The notes beneath the pieces are model-generated. The model worked only from the letters and a program-made list of their open reading frames with translations, was not told the origin of the DNA and did not search any database. Below, one piece after another: positions 45,346 through 54,596 of a stretch of 57,112 bases of DNA. The DNA is from Eubacterium pyruvativorans (GTDB lineage Bacteria; Bacillota; Clostridia; Peptostreptococcales; Anaerovoracaceae). Where the stretch lies: positions 1 to 57,112 of the forward strand of contig NZ_FNBF01000011.1 in the NCBI RefSeq assembly GCF_900102225.1, given 5' to 3'. Made by a program: the position numbers and the translations under genes. Numbering within the stretch: position 1 is the stretch's first letter; each line of letters starts with the position of its first letter.

Positions 45346-45459
45346 TTCTCTCTCCTGTCCGGTCACTGACCGTTTCTGTTTCCGATGTTCAACAATTTCA
45401 TTCTACTACGTTCCGGACTTTCTTTCCATGCGGAACGGAAAATCGGCAGACGAAAAGTG

Positions 45460-46311
45460 CTACAGACCCAGCACCTGCCGCATTGTTTCCAGAAGTTCTT
45501 CCTTTCCGGTCCGCTTCAGTGAAGAAACCGGAATGATCCGATCTCCCGGATCCATGCTGAGGGCCTTCCGGATTTCCTCCTGCTGCCGGGCCAGTTCCCG
45601 GCGCGTCAGTTTGTCCGCCTTCGTCATGACCACCAGCCCGCCGAATCCGTAGTACTTCATATATTCGTACATCTGGATATCCTGAGGCGTCGGTTCGTGA
45701 CGGGAATCCACCAGAAGAACAGCGGCTTTCAGGTTCGGACGGCTGCGGAAATAGTCTTCCATCATCTTCCCCCAGCTTCCCGTAATCTCCCGGGAAATGC
45801 TGGCATATCCGTATCCCGGCAAGTCCACAATGCGGAACCGGTCATTCACCAGATAGAAATTGATGGTCCGGGTCTTTCCGGGGCTGGAACTGACCCGGGC
45901 CAGCTGCCGCCTTCCGGTCAGAAGATTCAGCAGGGAAGATTTCCCCACATTGGAGCGTCCGGCAAAGGCGATTTCCGGGAGGTCCGACGGCGGATACTGG
46001 TCCGGCCGGACGGCGAGACACACGATGTCCGCACTCTGGATCTCCAGTTTGTCCGCCGGAGCCGGCGCTTCACCGGCTGAACGGCTGGAGTCCGATACAC
46101 CGGACTCCATTCGTTCTTCCGTTCCGTTCCCGGATTCTGCTTCGGGCCGGCCTGCCGCCTTTCCGGCTTCCTGCAACGCCTGCTTCGACTGCGCCTCCTG
46201 CGCTTCCCGGTACCGCTTCGCCCGGAGTTCTTTCCGCTTCCTGGCCTTCTTCGCAGCCTTCTCCTGCTTCTCGGCGGCCGTTTCTTTTTTCTTCTTTTTC
46301 TTCAAAGCCAT
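45460..46311 (-). CDS. engB: Ribosome-biogenesis GTPase EngB (YsxC/YihA) with long basic N-terminal extension
   Basis: 283 residues against about 200 usually. The GTPase core begins near residue 90: G1 AFAGRSNVGKSSLLNLL (118-126), G3 DLPGYG, G4 TKAD, G5 VSSLKR. EngB acts in 50S subunit maturation. The first 90 residues are Lys/Ala/Glu-rich (K in seven of residues 4-10), probably disordered or RNA-binding. The upstream ATG lies one base after the lon stop. An internal ATG (residue 68, at 46110) with a GGAAG site could give a near-normal protein. Confidence 0.93.
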   Translation of the reverse strand: MALKKKKKKETAAEKQEKAAKKARKRKELRAKRYREAQEAQSKQALQEAGKAAGRPEAESGNGTEERMESGVSDSSRSAGEAPAPADKLEIQSADIVCLAVRPDQYPPSDLPEIAFAGRSNVGKSSLLNLLTGRRQLARVSSSPGKTRTINFYLVNDRFRIVDLPGYGYASISREITGSWGKMMEDYFRSRPNLKAAVLLVDSRHEPTPQDIQMYEYMKYYGFGGLVVMTKADKLTRRELARQQEEIRKALSMDPGDRIIPVSSLKRTGKEELLETMRQVLGL

Positions 46312-46312
46312 G

Positions 46313-48742
46313 CTATTTCACCAACGCTTCTTCCAGCGCCTGTTTCACATCTTTCACCAGTACGAAGTTCATTTCCTTCCGGACCGACTTCGGCAGTTCA
46401 TCCAGATCCGGCTCATTCTTCACCGGCAGCAGCACCTTGCGGATGCCCGCCCGGTGAGCAGCCAGAACCTTCTCCCGCACGCCGCCGATCGGCATCACCT
46501 CTCCCCTCAGATTCACCTCACCGGTCATGGCCACGTCACAGCGGACCGGCGTATTGGTAATGGCCGAGTAGAGTGTGGTGCACATGGTCACACCCGCCGA
46601 AGGGCCGTCCTTCGGCACGGCCCCTTCCGGAATGTGGATGTGCAGATCATTCTCCTTGAAGAAGGCCTTGTCCACCCCGGATTCTTCTGCAATAGACCGG
46701 ATATAGCTCAGAGCGATTCTGGCAGACTCCTGCATGACATCTCCCAGCTGTCCGGTCAGCTCCAGCTTCCCCGTACCCGGCAGCACAGCGCATTCGATTG
46801 CGAGAGTCACGCCGCCCACCTGGGTCCAGGCCAGACCGGTGGTTTCTCCCACCTTGTTCACGCCCTCCACCACATCATAGGAGTACCGGTGTTTCCCCAG
46901 ATATTTCTCCAGATTGCGCGGGGAAACCGTATGGGTCCTCGCCCGGTCCTCGGCCACCACTTTCCGTGCCACTTTCCGGCACAGCCCGGCGATCTCCCGT
47001 TCCAGATTTCTGACACCGGATTCTCTGGTGTAGTAGTTCACCAGGTCGTGGATCGCCGGCTCCGAGATGCGGATGTCACTTTCCTTCAGTCCGTTTTCCT
47101 TCACTTCCTTCGGGATCAGATACCGCTTCGCGATCTCCACCTTTTCTTCTTCGGTGTATCCCGGCACCTGGATGATTTCCATTCTGTCCAGCAGCGGTCC
47201 CGGAATCGTTTCCATGGAATTGGCCGTTGTAATGAACATCACCTTGGAGAGGTCGAATGGAATCTCCAGGAAGTGGTCGGTGAACGTGCTGTTCTGTTCC
47301 GGATCCAGCACTTCCAGCAGTGCAGAAGCCGGATCACCCCGGAAATCCGCCCCGATCTTGTCCACTTCATCGAAGAGAAACAGCGGGTTGTTCACACCGC
47401 TTTCCCGGATCGCCGTGATGACACGGCCCGGGATCGAACCAATATAAGTTCTGCGGTGGCCCCGGATCTCCGCCTCATCCCGCACACCGCCCAGGGACAT
47501 ACGGACGAATTCCCGCCCGGTTGCTCTGGCAATGGACTTGGCAATGGAAGTCTTTCCTACCCCCGGCGGTCCGACCAGACAAAGGATCGGTCCCCGGATG
47601 CCGTTCGTCAGCTGGGTCACCGCCAGATATTCCAGAATCCGCTCCTTCACCTTCCGCATCCCGTAGTGATCCGCATCCAGGATCTTTTCGGCGCTCCGGA
47701 TGTCGGAATTCGTCTCCGAAGACGTGTGCCACGGAAGATCCAGAATCGTCTCCACATAGTTGCGCACAACGGCACTTTCCGCAGATGAAGGGGCCATCTT
47801 TCCGTATTTACTGATCTCCTTGCGGATTTTCTTGTCTGTTTTCTCCTCCAGACCCAGAGCGTCCAGTTTTTCCAGCCACTCCGCCGTCTCTGCCGCAGCA
47901 TCTTCATCCATCCCCAGCTCCGACTGGATCGCCTTGATCTTCTCCCGAAGATAGTAATCCCGCTGGCCGGAATCGATGTTTTCCTTGACTTTCTGAGCCA
48001 CGGTTTTCTCCAGACTGGCGATTTCATTTTCCTCGGCGATCAGCTCCGTCAGAACACGGATGCGGTCGCTGAACACCAGCGCCTCCAGTACCTTCTGCTT
48101 CTTCCCGGTGCTGACAAAAATTTCATTGGCAATGCTGTCCACCAGGTCGGCCGGATTATCCGTATCCAGTGTCTTCGCCACCAGATCTTCACTGATCTGA
48201 GAAGTGGCCCGGGCATATTCCGTAAAACTTTCCGCAAGATACCGGAGCATCGCCTTGTCTTCCGCAGACAGATCTTCCTCCGTCACTGTTTCCGGAATCC
48301 GGTCGATGGTACAGGAAATATAATTCTCTTCCGTGATACATTCATCCATTGTGGCCCGGCAGATTCCTTCCACCAGCACCCGGACGGCATCGCCCTGAAT
48401 TTTCAGTGTCTGCTTCACCCGTACAACAGTGCCCAGCGAATAGATATCTTCCACTGTCGGAATCACCACCCGGTCATCCTTTTGGGAAGACACGAATAAC
48501 ATTTTATCTGTAGCCATGGCCCGTTCCAGAGCCCGGATGGACTTCTCCCTTCCGATATCGAAATGGACGACAGTGTGCGGGAAGATCGTCACGCCCCGAA
48601 GCGGCACGCAGGGAAGAATTTCTTTCACTTCTGTCGCTTTCGTGCGGAAATCGGTGCCCCCCTCTCTGGCTTCAGAATCTGTGTCTTCAGCCGGCTCCTG
48701 AAACATCACGCATTGTTCCATGTCTCTGTTCTTTTCTTCCAT
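46313..48742 (-). CDS. lon: ATP-dependent protease Lon
   Basis: 809 residues. N-terminal LON substrate domain (LPCVPLRGVTIFPHTVVHFDIGR), AAA+ module with Walker A GPPGVGKTS (about 391-398) and DEVDKI, then the protease domain with the Ser-Lys dyad (Ser715 in KDGPSAGVTM and a Lys in GGVREKVLAAHRAG). Cytosolic quality-control protease. Followed immediately by engB, as in Bacillus lonA-ysxC. The ribosome site is weak. Confidence 0.98.
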   Translation of the reverse strand: MEEKNRDMEQCVMFQEPAEDTDSEAREGGTDFRTKATEVKEILPCVPLRGVTIFPHTVVHFDIGREKSIRALERAMATDKMLFVSSQKDDRVVIPTVEDIYSLGTVVRVKQTLKIQGDAVRVLVEGICRATMDECITEENYISCTIDRIPETVTEEDLSAEDKAMLRYLAESFTEYARATSQISEDLVAKTLDTDNPADLVDSIANEIFVSTGKKQKVLEALVFSDRIRVLTELIAEENEIASLEKTVAQKVKENIDSGQRDYYLREKIKAIQSELGMDEDAAAETAEWLEKLDALGLEEKTDKKIRKEISKYGKMAPSSAESAVVRNYVETILDLPWHTSSETNSDIRSAEKILDADHYGMRKVKERILEYLAVTQLTNGIRGPILCLVGPPGVGKTSIAKSIARATGREFVRMSLGGVRDEAEIRGHRRTYIGSIPGRVITAIRESGVNNPLFLFDEVDKIGADFRGDPASALLEVLDPEQNSTFTDHFLEIPFDLSKVMFITTANSMETIPGPLLDRMEIIQVPGYTEEEKVEIAKRYLIPKEVKENGLKESDIRISEPAIHDLVNYYTRESGVRNLEREIAGLCRKVARKVVAEDRARTHTVSPRNLEKYLGKHRYSYDVVEGVNKVGETTGLAWTQVGGVTLAIECAVLPGTGKLELTGQLGDVMQESARIALSYIRSIAEESGVDKAFFKENDLHIHIPEGAVPKDGPSAGVTMCTTLYSAITNTPVRCDVAMTGEVNLRGEVMPIGGVREKVLAAHRAGIRKVLLPVKNEPDLDELPKSVRKEMNFVLVKDVKQALEEALVK

Positions 48743-48803
48743 ATGCTTTCACTTTCCGGCACAGCCGCCGCTGCGCCTCTGTCCTGTGTATAGATACAAA
48801 ACC

Positions 48804-48827
48804 GGGGCGGCATACTCATGCCGCCCC
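48804..48827 (-). terminator. Hairpin between clpX and lon
   Basis: Perfect 10-bp stem GGGGCGGCAT with a four-base loop; on minus GGTTTTG follows. A short T run suggests partial termination so lon may also be transcribed by read-through. Confidence 0.7.
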
Positions 48828-48834
48828 GCCGTAC

Positions 48835-50157
48835 CTAAGAGACTTCTGCCTCTTTCTCTTTCCCCTGTTCCTGACCGGATCTGACCTCGTCAACCCACTT
48901 CTCGTGCTGATTTCCTTCGATCAGCTGAGGCGGCTTGTGTTCAGCAATCGTCTCCTTCGTGATGACGCATTTCTCCACATCCGTCCGGGACGGTATGTCG
49001 AACATAATGTCTGTCATATTCTTCTCGAAGATCGAACGCAGGCCCCGGGCGCCGGTTTTCTGCGCCAGTGCCTCCCGGGCAATTTCCTGCACTGCGTCAT
49101 CCGTCAGTTCCAGATCCACGCCGTCCAGTTCGAACAGCTTCTGGTACTGCTTGATCAGCGCATTCTTCGGTTTTTTCATGATACTGATCAGCGCATCCTC
49201 TGTCAGCTCATCCAGTGTGACAATCACCGGCAGACGTCCGATGAACTCCGGAATCAGGCCGAATTTCAACAGGTCCTCCGGTTCCACCTTCGCCAGAATA
49301 TTCTTCTTCTCCTCGCTGGAGAGGGTGACCTTGGAATTGAATCCAATAACCTTCTCACTGAGCCGGGACTGAATGACCTTGTTCAGCCCGTCGAAAGCGC
49401 CGCCGCAGATGAACAGAATGTTCGTGGTGTCCATCTGGATGAATTCCTGGTGCGGGTGCTTCCTTCCCCCCTGCGGAGGAACGTTGGCAACGGTTCCCTC
49501 CAGAATCTTCAGCAGTGCCTGCTGAACGCCTTCGCCGCTGACATCTCTGGTGATGGACGGATTCTCACTTCTCCGGCTGATCTTGTCAATTTCGTCCACG
49601 TAGACGATTCCCCGCTGGGCCTTCTCCACATCGTAGTCCGCAGCCTGCAGCAGCCGGAGCAGAATGTTCTCCACATCCTCGCCCACATATCCCGCTTCGG
49701 TCAGTGCCGTGGCATCTGCGATGGCAAACGGCACATCCAGCGTCTTCGCCAGAGTTCTGGCCAGCAGTGTCTTTCCGGATCCCGTCGGTCCGATCATGAC
49801 GATGTTGCTCTTCTGGAGTTCCACACCGTCCCGTTCATCTTCCGTCAGTCCGTTGATCCGCTTGTAGTGGTTATAAACAGCCACGGCCAGCGCTTTCTTC
49901 GCCCGGTCCTGTCCGATGACATAGTCCGACAATCTGTTAAAGATGTCCTGCGGCTTCTGCGTCTTGTATGCCGGCTTGGCGGTTCCCACGGATTTCTTCC
50001 GTTCTTCCCGCTGCACGTCCTTGATGATGCCGCTGCACATTTCAATGCACTCGTCGCAGATATACACCCCCGGACCCGCCACCAGTCTTCTGACCTGGCT
50101 CTGCGGTTTTCCGCAGAATGAGCAATAGAGCTCATTCGATGTATCTTTTCCACTCAT
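48835..50157 (-). CDS. clpX: ATP-dependent Clp protease ATP-binding subunit ClpX
   Basis: 440 residues. N-terminal C4 zinc-binding domain (Cys12, Cys15, Cys34, Cys37), Walker A GPTGSGKT (123-130), Walker B YVDEIDKI, sensor and pore motif GYVGEDVE, and C-terminal [13 protein letters not shown]. Unfolds substrates for ClpP. The ATG follows the clpP stop with no gap (TAAATG). Confidence 0.98.
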   Translation of the reverse strand: MSGKDTSNELYCSFCGKPQSQVRRLVAGPGVYICDECIEMCSGIIKDVQREERKKSVGTAKPAYKTQKPQDIFNRLSDYVIGQDRAKKALAVAVYNHYKRINGLTEDERDGVELQKSNIVMIGPTGSGKTLLARTLAKTLDVPFAIADATALTEAGYVGEDVENILLRLLQAADYDVEKAQRGIVYVDEIDKISRRSENPSITRDVSGEGVQQALLKILEGTVANVPPQGGRKHPHQEFIQMDTTNILFICGGAFDGLNKVIQSRLSEKVIGFNSKVTLSSEEKKNILAKVEPEDLLKFGLIPEFIGRLPVIVTLDELTEDALISIMKKPKNALIKQYQKLFELDGVDLELTDDAVQEIAREALAQKTGARGLRSIFEKNMTDIMFDIPSRTDVEKCVITKETIAEHKPPQLIEGNQHEKWVDEVRSGQEQGKEKEAEVS

Positions 50158-50763
50158 TTACAGTTCTTCCCCTTTTCTGAATTCGATAACGTGATCGATC
50201 AGTCCATAGTCCTTTGCCTCGGATGCTTCCATGAAGTTATCCCGGTCCGTGTCTCTGGCAATGGTCTCCAGATCCTTCCCTGTATTCTCTGCCAGGATGC
50301 GGTTCAGCTTCTCTCTGGTGTGAATGAGCCAGTCAGACTGGATCTTCACGTCCGTTGCCTGACCGGAGATGCCGCCGCCGCTGATCAGCGGCTGATGAAT
50401 CATGATCTCCGCATTCGGGAGCGCAAACCGCTTGCCTTTTGCCCCGGAAGAGAGCAGGAAAGCACCCATGCTCGCCGCCATGCCCACGCAGATGGTGGAC
50501 ACATCCGGACGGATATACTGCATCGTGTCATAGATGGCCATACCCGCTGTCACAGAACCGCCCGGGCTGTTGATATACATGCTGATATCCTTCTCCGGGT
50601 CCTCCGCTTCCAGGAACAGCAGTTCCGCTGTCACCAGACTCGCCACATTCTCGTCAATCGCTTCTCCGAGAATGATGATCCGGTCCTTCAGCAGTCTGGA
50701 GTAAATGTCGTAAGACCGTTCTCCTCTGTCTGACTGCTCCACCACGTAAGGTATCAATGCCAT
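50158..50763 (-). CDS. clpP: ATP-dependent Clp protease proteolytic subunit ClpP
   Basis: 201 residues. Catalytic Ser98 in [10 protein letters not shown], His123 in IMIHQPL and Asp in [10 protein letters not shown]. Forms the tetradecameric chamber served by ClpX. GGGAGGAG seven bases before ATG fixes the start. Two hairpins without T tract lie in the gap after tig (near 50788-50836). Confidence 0.98.
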   Translation of the reverse strand: MALIPYVVEQSDRGERSYDIYSRLLKDRIIILGEAIDENVASLVTAELLFLEAEDPEKDISMYINSPGGSVTAGMAIYDTMQYIRPDVSTICVGMAASMGAFLLSSGAKGKRFALPNAEIMIHQPLISGGGISGQATDVKIQSDWLIHTREKLNRILAENTGKDLETIARDTDRDNFMEASEAKDYGLIDHVIEFRKGEEL

Positions 50764-50855
50764 TTCGATCTCCTCCCAACTGCTGCGGCACGCTGTCTGC
50801 CGCATTGTGCCGGAGCCCGGTGGATATCCCGGGCTCTGCTTTCTATCGTTTCCGT

Positions 50856-52205
50856 TTATTCTTCTGTCTTCTCTGCCTCGTCAGCAGTTTCTTCCTCTGC
50901 CTTCGGTGCCGGCGGATCCACCTTCGTCACGTTGGCATTCTCGAAGAGCTGATCGATGGTCTTCCGAACCTGGATGTCCGTGCGGAACATTCTCTCCGCA
51001 TCCTTGCCGATTGCCTTCCGGAAATCTTCCAGACTCATCTTGTACTGATCCGCCACCTTCTGCAGTTCTTCGTTCAGTTCGTCCTCGGTTACGCCGATGC
51101 CTTCCTTGTCTGCAATGGAACGGATAATGATCCGGGAGGCCACTCTCTTCTCCGCATCTTCCTTCGCCTGGCTGCGGAAGTCATCCATGCTGCCGCCGGT
51201 GTACTGCAGATACAGATCCAGGCTCATACCCTGGTAACGCAGCTGCTGATCGAACTCATTCATCATGTTGTTCAGCTCATCTTCCACCATCGCATGCGGC
51301 ACTTCGATCTCGTTCTTCTCCCGCAGTGCGTCGATCAGCTTCGTCTTCGCATCTTCCACAGACTGGTCATCCAGACTTCTCTGCAGGTTCTTCTTCGTGT
51401 CTTCCTTCAGTTCATCCAGTGTATCGAACTCGCTGACGTCCTGAGCGAACTCATCATTCAGCTCCGGCAGCTGTTCTTCCTTGATTTCGTGAATCGTACA
51501 GTGGAAAGTCGCATCCTTGCCTGCCAGTTCCTTCGCCTGGTAATTCTCCGGGAATGTGACGTTCACGTCCACCTTGGCATCCTTCTCAGCACCGACCAGC
51601 TGATCTTCGAAGCCCGGAATGAACATGCCGGAACCAATCTTCAGTTCCTGGTTCTCTGCCGTGCCGCCTTCGAACTGGTCCTCGCCGACGAATCCGGCAT
51701 AATCCAGAACAACGGTATCCCCGTTCTGAACCGGTCTCTCAACAGAAACCGTACGGGCATTTCTCTTCTGCAGGTTTTCGATTTCCTTCTCCACGTCCTC
51801 ATCTGTGATGGTGTACTGAACCTGCTCGATGTCCAGACCGTTGTAGTCCTTCACTTCTACGGTCGGGTACAGAGCCACCGTCATAGTCATGGTCAGCGGC
51901 TTGCCGTGGCCGACTTCGCTGAAGTCCACTTCCGGCTGATCGATGACTTCCAGATCCAGCTCGTCGACTGCCTTCGGATAACCCTGGCCGAACAGATCAT
52001 TGATGGCGTCCTCGAAGAAGATTCCCTCACCGTAATGGGACTCGATGATCTTCCGCGGTGCCTTGCCCTTACGGAAACCGTTGATCTGGAAACGGCCCTT
52101 GTTCTTCTGATACGCCGCATTCACAGCCTTGTCAAACTCTTCCGCTGTATACTCGATTGTGAATTTCGCTTCATTGTTCTCATTGGAAATAATCGTTGTA
52201 TTCAT
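50856..52205 (-). CDS. tig: Trigger factor
   Basis: 449 residues, full three-domain length. Ribosome-binding signature [13 protein letters not shown] (about 43-55), FKBP-type PPIase domain (about 155-245) and the long helical C-terminal chaperone domain. Binds nascent chains at the ribosome exit. First of tig-clpP-clpX-lon-engB. AGGAGG lies 11 bases before ATG. Confidence 0.97.
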   Translation of the reverse strand: MNTTIISNENNEAKFTIEYTAEEFDKAVNAAYQKNKGRFQINGFRKGKAPRKIIESHYGEGIFFEDAINDLFGQGYPKAVDELDLEVIDQPEVDFSEVGHGKPLTMTMTVALYPTVEVKDYNGLDIEQVQYTITDEDVEKEIENLQKRNARTVSVERPVQNGDTVVLDYAGFVGEDQFEGGTAENQELKIGSGMFIPGFEDQLVGAEKDAKVDVNVTFPENYQAKELAGKDATFHCTIHEIKEEQLPELNDEFAQDVSEFDTLDELKEDTKKNLQRSLDDQSVEDAKTKLIDALREKNEIEVPHAMVEDELNNMMNEFDQQLRYQGMSLDLYLQYTGGSMDDFRSQAKEDAEKRVASRIIIRSIADKEGIGVTEDELNEELQKVADQYKMSLEDFRKAIGKDAERMFRTDIQVRKTIDQLFENANVTKVDPPAPKAEEETADEAEKTEE

Positions 52206-52283
52206 TTCGTATGTATCCTCCTAAAATTTGACTTCCCAATTTATATAAGTATTAACATGCGGAAGAGACCGCATATCTTAATA

Positions 52284-52328
52284 ATTATATACTCTTTCTT
52301 ACCCGAAGTAAATGAATGGTAACCATTC
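52284..52328 (-). promoter_or_regulatory. tig promoter with adjacent palindrome
   Basis: Minus strand TTTACT, 17 bases, perfect TATAAT. Directly upstream of the -35 lies a perfect 15-base odd palindrome (GAATGGT-A-ACCATTC, 52314-52328) starting at the CYTH gene stop, a possible operator. No CIRCE (HrcA) element is present. The 5' UTR has an ATGCGG/CCGCAT hairpin. Confidence 0.6.
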
Positions 52329-53039
52329 TCATCGATGAAATACCAGATAGCCGGGTTCCGAAGCCCGTCCTTCCGTGTTCTCCGGGCTCGCTCCGTCCCG
52401 ATCCGGGCCGTCCTGGTCCGGGCCGTACAGATCCATGCCCCGCTCGAACTTGCTCTTCACCCCCGGAATCAGATCGTACTTCTCCGCCAGCCGGCTGCCC
52501 AGATTCATCACGTCCTCCTCGCTGCCGGAAAGCAGTTCCAGTTCCAGCTCCAGAATCGGGGCTGTTTTCCCGCCGGCCAGAATGTCCCCCCGGTCGATGG
52601 ACAGTTCGCTGATGGAATCTCCGGTGTCCACCCGGGTCTGCCGCCGGACGAAGGTCATCTCCATCAGCGGTGTCAGCGGTGCATCCCCGACCAGCTGCTT
52701 CAGCCGGTCTTCCATGGGGCTGGTGTCAAAAAGCGACACCTTAGGCGCCCGGATCATCTCCTCATCGGATACCGGAACATTCAGTTCCTCCCGACGGTAC
52801 AGTTCGCCCGCTTCCCGCTGTTCCTGACTCCACTTCAGTGTTGCAATGTACCGGTCCCCTTCCTTCCGGACCCGGAACGCAATGCGTTCCCGGGCCAGCT
52901 TCCGGTCCTCCGTATCGAAGTACACCGCATGCATCGGAAGCACTTCCGTCTCATCCTTCATTCTCTGTATGGCAGGATCACCGAAGATCCTGTCGATTTC
53001 CTCCGGATCCCGGAGGAGATACTTCAATTCTATCTCCAT
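52329..53039 (-). CDS. CYTH-domain triphosphatase-like protein
   Basis: 236 residues. N-terminal EIELKY matches the ExExK metal/triphosphate motif; further charged strands KLARERIAFRVRKEG, YIATLKW and ILELELELLSG fit the triphosphate tunnel fold. Likely hydrolyses inorganic triphosphate or a thiamine-triphosphate-like substrate. No CHAD domain is attached. GGGGAG before ATG. The last 30 residues are Asp/Pro/Gly-rich. Confidence 0.8.
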   Translation of the reverse strand: MEIELKYLLRDPEEIDRIFGDPAIQRMKDETEVLPMHAVYFDTEDRKLARERIAFRVRKEGDRYIATLKWSQEQREAGELYRREELNVPVSDEEMIRAPKVSLFDTSPMEDRLKQLVGDAPLTPLMEMTFVRRQTRVDTGDSISELSIDRGDILAGGKTAPILELELELLSGSEEDVMNLGSRLAEKYDLIPGVKSKFERGMDLYGPDQDGPDRDGASPENTEGRASEPGYLVFHR

Positions 53040-53074
53040 ATATGCTCCCCACGTATGATCCGGCTTTCACACCA

Positions 53075-53548
53075 TCACTTCGTATCCCGCTCCCTGAGCG
53101 CATTCAGCAGTTCCCGGTTCAGCAGCATCCGGGTCTTCTTCAGATCAGACCGGCTTCTCATCTGTGTGACCTGCATGACCCACAGATATTCCCGCAGCCC
53201 GCTGTGATCCAGACATTCCGTCAGCGACTGCCGCACGGGCTCGATGCTGACGCTCTGCCCGATCAGATAGACCCGGGCGATGACGCCGCTGCGGATTCTC
53301 CGAATCTCAATCAGATGGTCCACATTCCCGTAACGGCGAATCGTTCTTCCGATCTCTCTCACGATGCCCTGTCCGATCAGCATGGAAACGCCATCCCGCA
53401 GAATGATCCACAGCCAGACAGAGGCGATGATCCCCATGAGGACTGCCGGAACCCTTCCGAACGCCGGAAGAGTCCACCAGCACAGGAACACGCCGGGAAC
53501 CGGAACGAACCACCGGAGGATTCGCAAGAACCGTATCGTTTTCTCCAT
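53075..53548 (-). CDS. Membrane protein of unknown function
   Basis: 157 residues with two N-terminal helices (about 8-30 and 33-52) and a basic cytoplasmic domain containing REIGRTIRRYGNVDHLIEIRRIRSG and many Arg residues. No family recognised. AGGGG before ATG. It has a consensus promoter upstream and is followed by the CYTH gene 35 bases later, so the two are likely co-transcribed. Confidence 0.65.
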   Translation of the reverse strand: MEKTIRFLRILRWFVPVPGVFLCWWTLPAFGRVPAVLMGIIASVWLWIILRDGVSMLIGQGIVREIGRTIRRYGNVDHLIEIRRIRSGVIARVYLIGQSVSIEPVRQSLTECLDHSGLREYLWVMQVTQMRSRSDLKKTRMLLNRELLNALRERDTK

Positions 53549-53636
53549 TTCATCCCCTGTTTCTGTGTAAATTCCGGCAAAAAAACGCCGGTTACCCGTG
53601 AAAACTGCGGTTTTCCCCCCAGAAATCACGTGTTTC

Positions 53637-53665
53637 ATTATATCCGCTATGGTGGTGCATGTCAA
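53637..53665 (-). promoter_or_regulatory. Consensus sigma-A promoter for the leftward membrane-protein gene
   Basis: Minus strand TTGACA, 17 bases, TATAAT, both hexamers perfect, about 90 bases before the start codon. Confidence 0.9.
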
Positions 53666-53724
53666 AAATATTATTTTGCAGTTCCCGCCCCGGCTTCCGA
53701 AGTTGCGACATCCGGCAATTCCCG

Positions 53725-53733
53725 TGTTATAAT
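53725..53733 (+). promoter_or_regulatory. Extended -10 promoter of the nitroreductase gene
   Basis: TGTTATAAT, a perfect extended -10. A poor -35 (TTGCGA) lies 19 bases upstream. Leader of about 120 bases. Confidence 0.6.
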
Positions 53734-53786
53734 AGAAGCGCAGCGGTATGCTGTTTCTGGCACCTCCGCTGCGAAAGTGAACGTAC

Positions 53787-53810
53787 ACATTATATCCGTA
53801 TATATAATGT
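53787..53810 (+). promoter_or_regulatory. Palindromic operator candidate before the nitroreductase
   Basis: ACATTATAT, six bases, ATATAATGT: perfect 9-bp arms, AT-rich, located about 50 bases after the promoter and 51 bases before the gene. Typical of sites for dimeric repressors of MarR/TetR/HxlR type; the regulator is not in the window. Confidence 0.55.
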
Positions 53811-53861
53811 AACAAAACCGCGCCACGCAGGCCCGCCTGCGGCAGAAAGGAAGATTGCCCC

Positions 53862-54407
53862 ATGGAAACGAAGAATTGTATCGAAACCCGCAGAAGCATC
53901 CGGAAATTCACGGATCAGAAAATCCCGGCGGAAGTGCTGCAGGAACTGATCCGCCTTGCCTCCTTCTCCCCTTCCTGGAAGAACACACAGACTGTCCGCT
54001 ACTATGCCGTTACAGACCGGAAGGTCATGGACAAACTGGCGAACGAGTGCGTTATGAACTTCCCGGGAAACAAGAAGATCATCGACGGCGCACCGATGGT
54101 GATCGCTGTCGCCACGAAACACGGACGCTCCGGGTTCGAGCGGGACGGCAGCTTCTCCACTTCCAAGGGAGAACACTGGGAATCCTTCGATGCGGGCATC
54201 GCAACCCAGACCCTCTGCCTGGCAGCCAACGAACTGGGGCTGGGCACTGTCATCATGGGAATTTTCGATGCGGATCTCGTTGCGGAAGCCATCGATCTTC
54301 CGGAGGGACAGCGGATCTCCGCCCTGGTGGGCATCGGCTACCCGGATATTGCTCCGGAAATGCCTCCTCGGAAGTCCGTGGACGACCTGCTGACCGTGAT
54401 CGAATAG
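53862..54407 (+). CDS. Nitroreductase family protein
   Basis: 181 residues. FMN-binding start CIETRRSIRKFTDQKIP, then RLASFSPSWKNTQTVRYYAV, a short TKHGRSGFERDG loop, SFDAGIATQTLCLAANELGLGTVIMG and the C-terminal IGYPDIAPEMPPRKSVDDLL. Flavin NAD(P)H oxidoreductase; substrate unknown. AAAGGAAG about ten bases before ATG. Alone on plus, with a palindromic operator candidate, so it may be induced by a quinone, nitro compound or oxidant (inference). Confidence 0.92.
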   Translation: METKNCIETRRSIRKFTDQKIPAEVLQELIRLASFSPSWKNTQTVRYYAVTDRKVMDKLANECVMNFPGNKKIIDGAPMVIAVATKHGRSGFERDGSFSTSKGEHWESFDAGIATQTLCLAANELGLGTVIMGIFDADLVAEAIDLPEGQRISALVGIGYPDIAPEMPPRKSVDDLLTVIE

Positions 54408-54445
54408 CCCGTTTCTTTGTTTGTGAATAAAAACAAAGAAATCCC

Positions 54446-54473
54446 TTGCGTCAACGACTCATTATGTTATAAT
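54446..54473 (+). promoter_or_regulatory. Promoter of tRNA-Pro
   Basis: TTGCGT, 16 bases, TATAAT with TG one base upstream (extended -10), ending 12 bases before the tRNA. Confidence 0.75.
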
Positions 54474-54484
54474 AAATGAGTCGA

Positions 54485-54560
54485 CGGGGTATAGCGCAGT
54501 TGGTAGCGCGCTGCGTTCGGGACGCAGAGGCCCTGGGTTCAAGTCCCAGTACTCCGACCA
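54485..54560 (+). tRNA. tRNA-Pro(CGG)
   Basis: Acceptor CGGGGTA/TACTCCG, anticodon loop TTCGGGA, T loop TTCAAGT, discriminator A and encoded CCA. Confidence 0.96.
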
Positions 54561-54570
54561 CACTTTTCAA

Positions 54571-54596
54571 ACCGGAGTTCCCGACTCCGGTTTTTT
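54571..54596 (+). terminator. Intrinsic terminator of tRNA-Pro
   Basis: ACCGGAGT pairs with ACTCCGGT around a five-base loop, followed by a run of T, 10 bases after the CCA end. Confidence 0.93.

Larger units (their letters stand above)
53549..53861. other. 313-base divergent intergenic region
   Basis: Carries a consensus promoter leftward, an extended -10 promoter rightward, and a near-perfect palindrome before the nitroreductase. A small CCGGC/GCCGG hairpin with a seven-base loop lies near 53576-53592. No gene seen. Confidence 0.7.
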
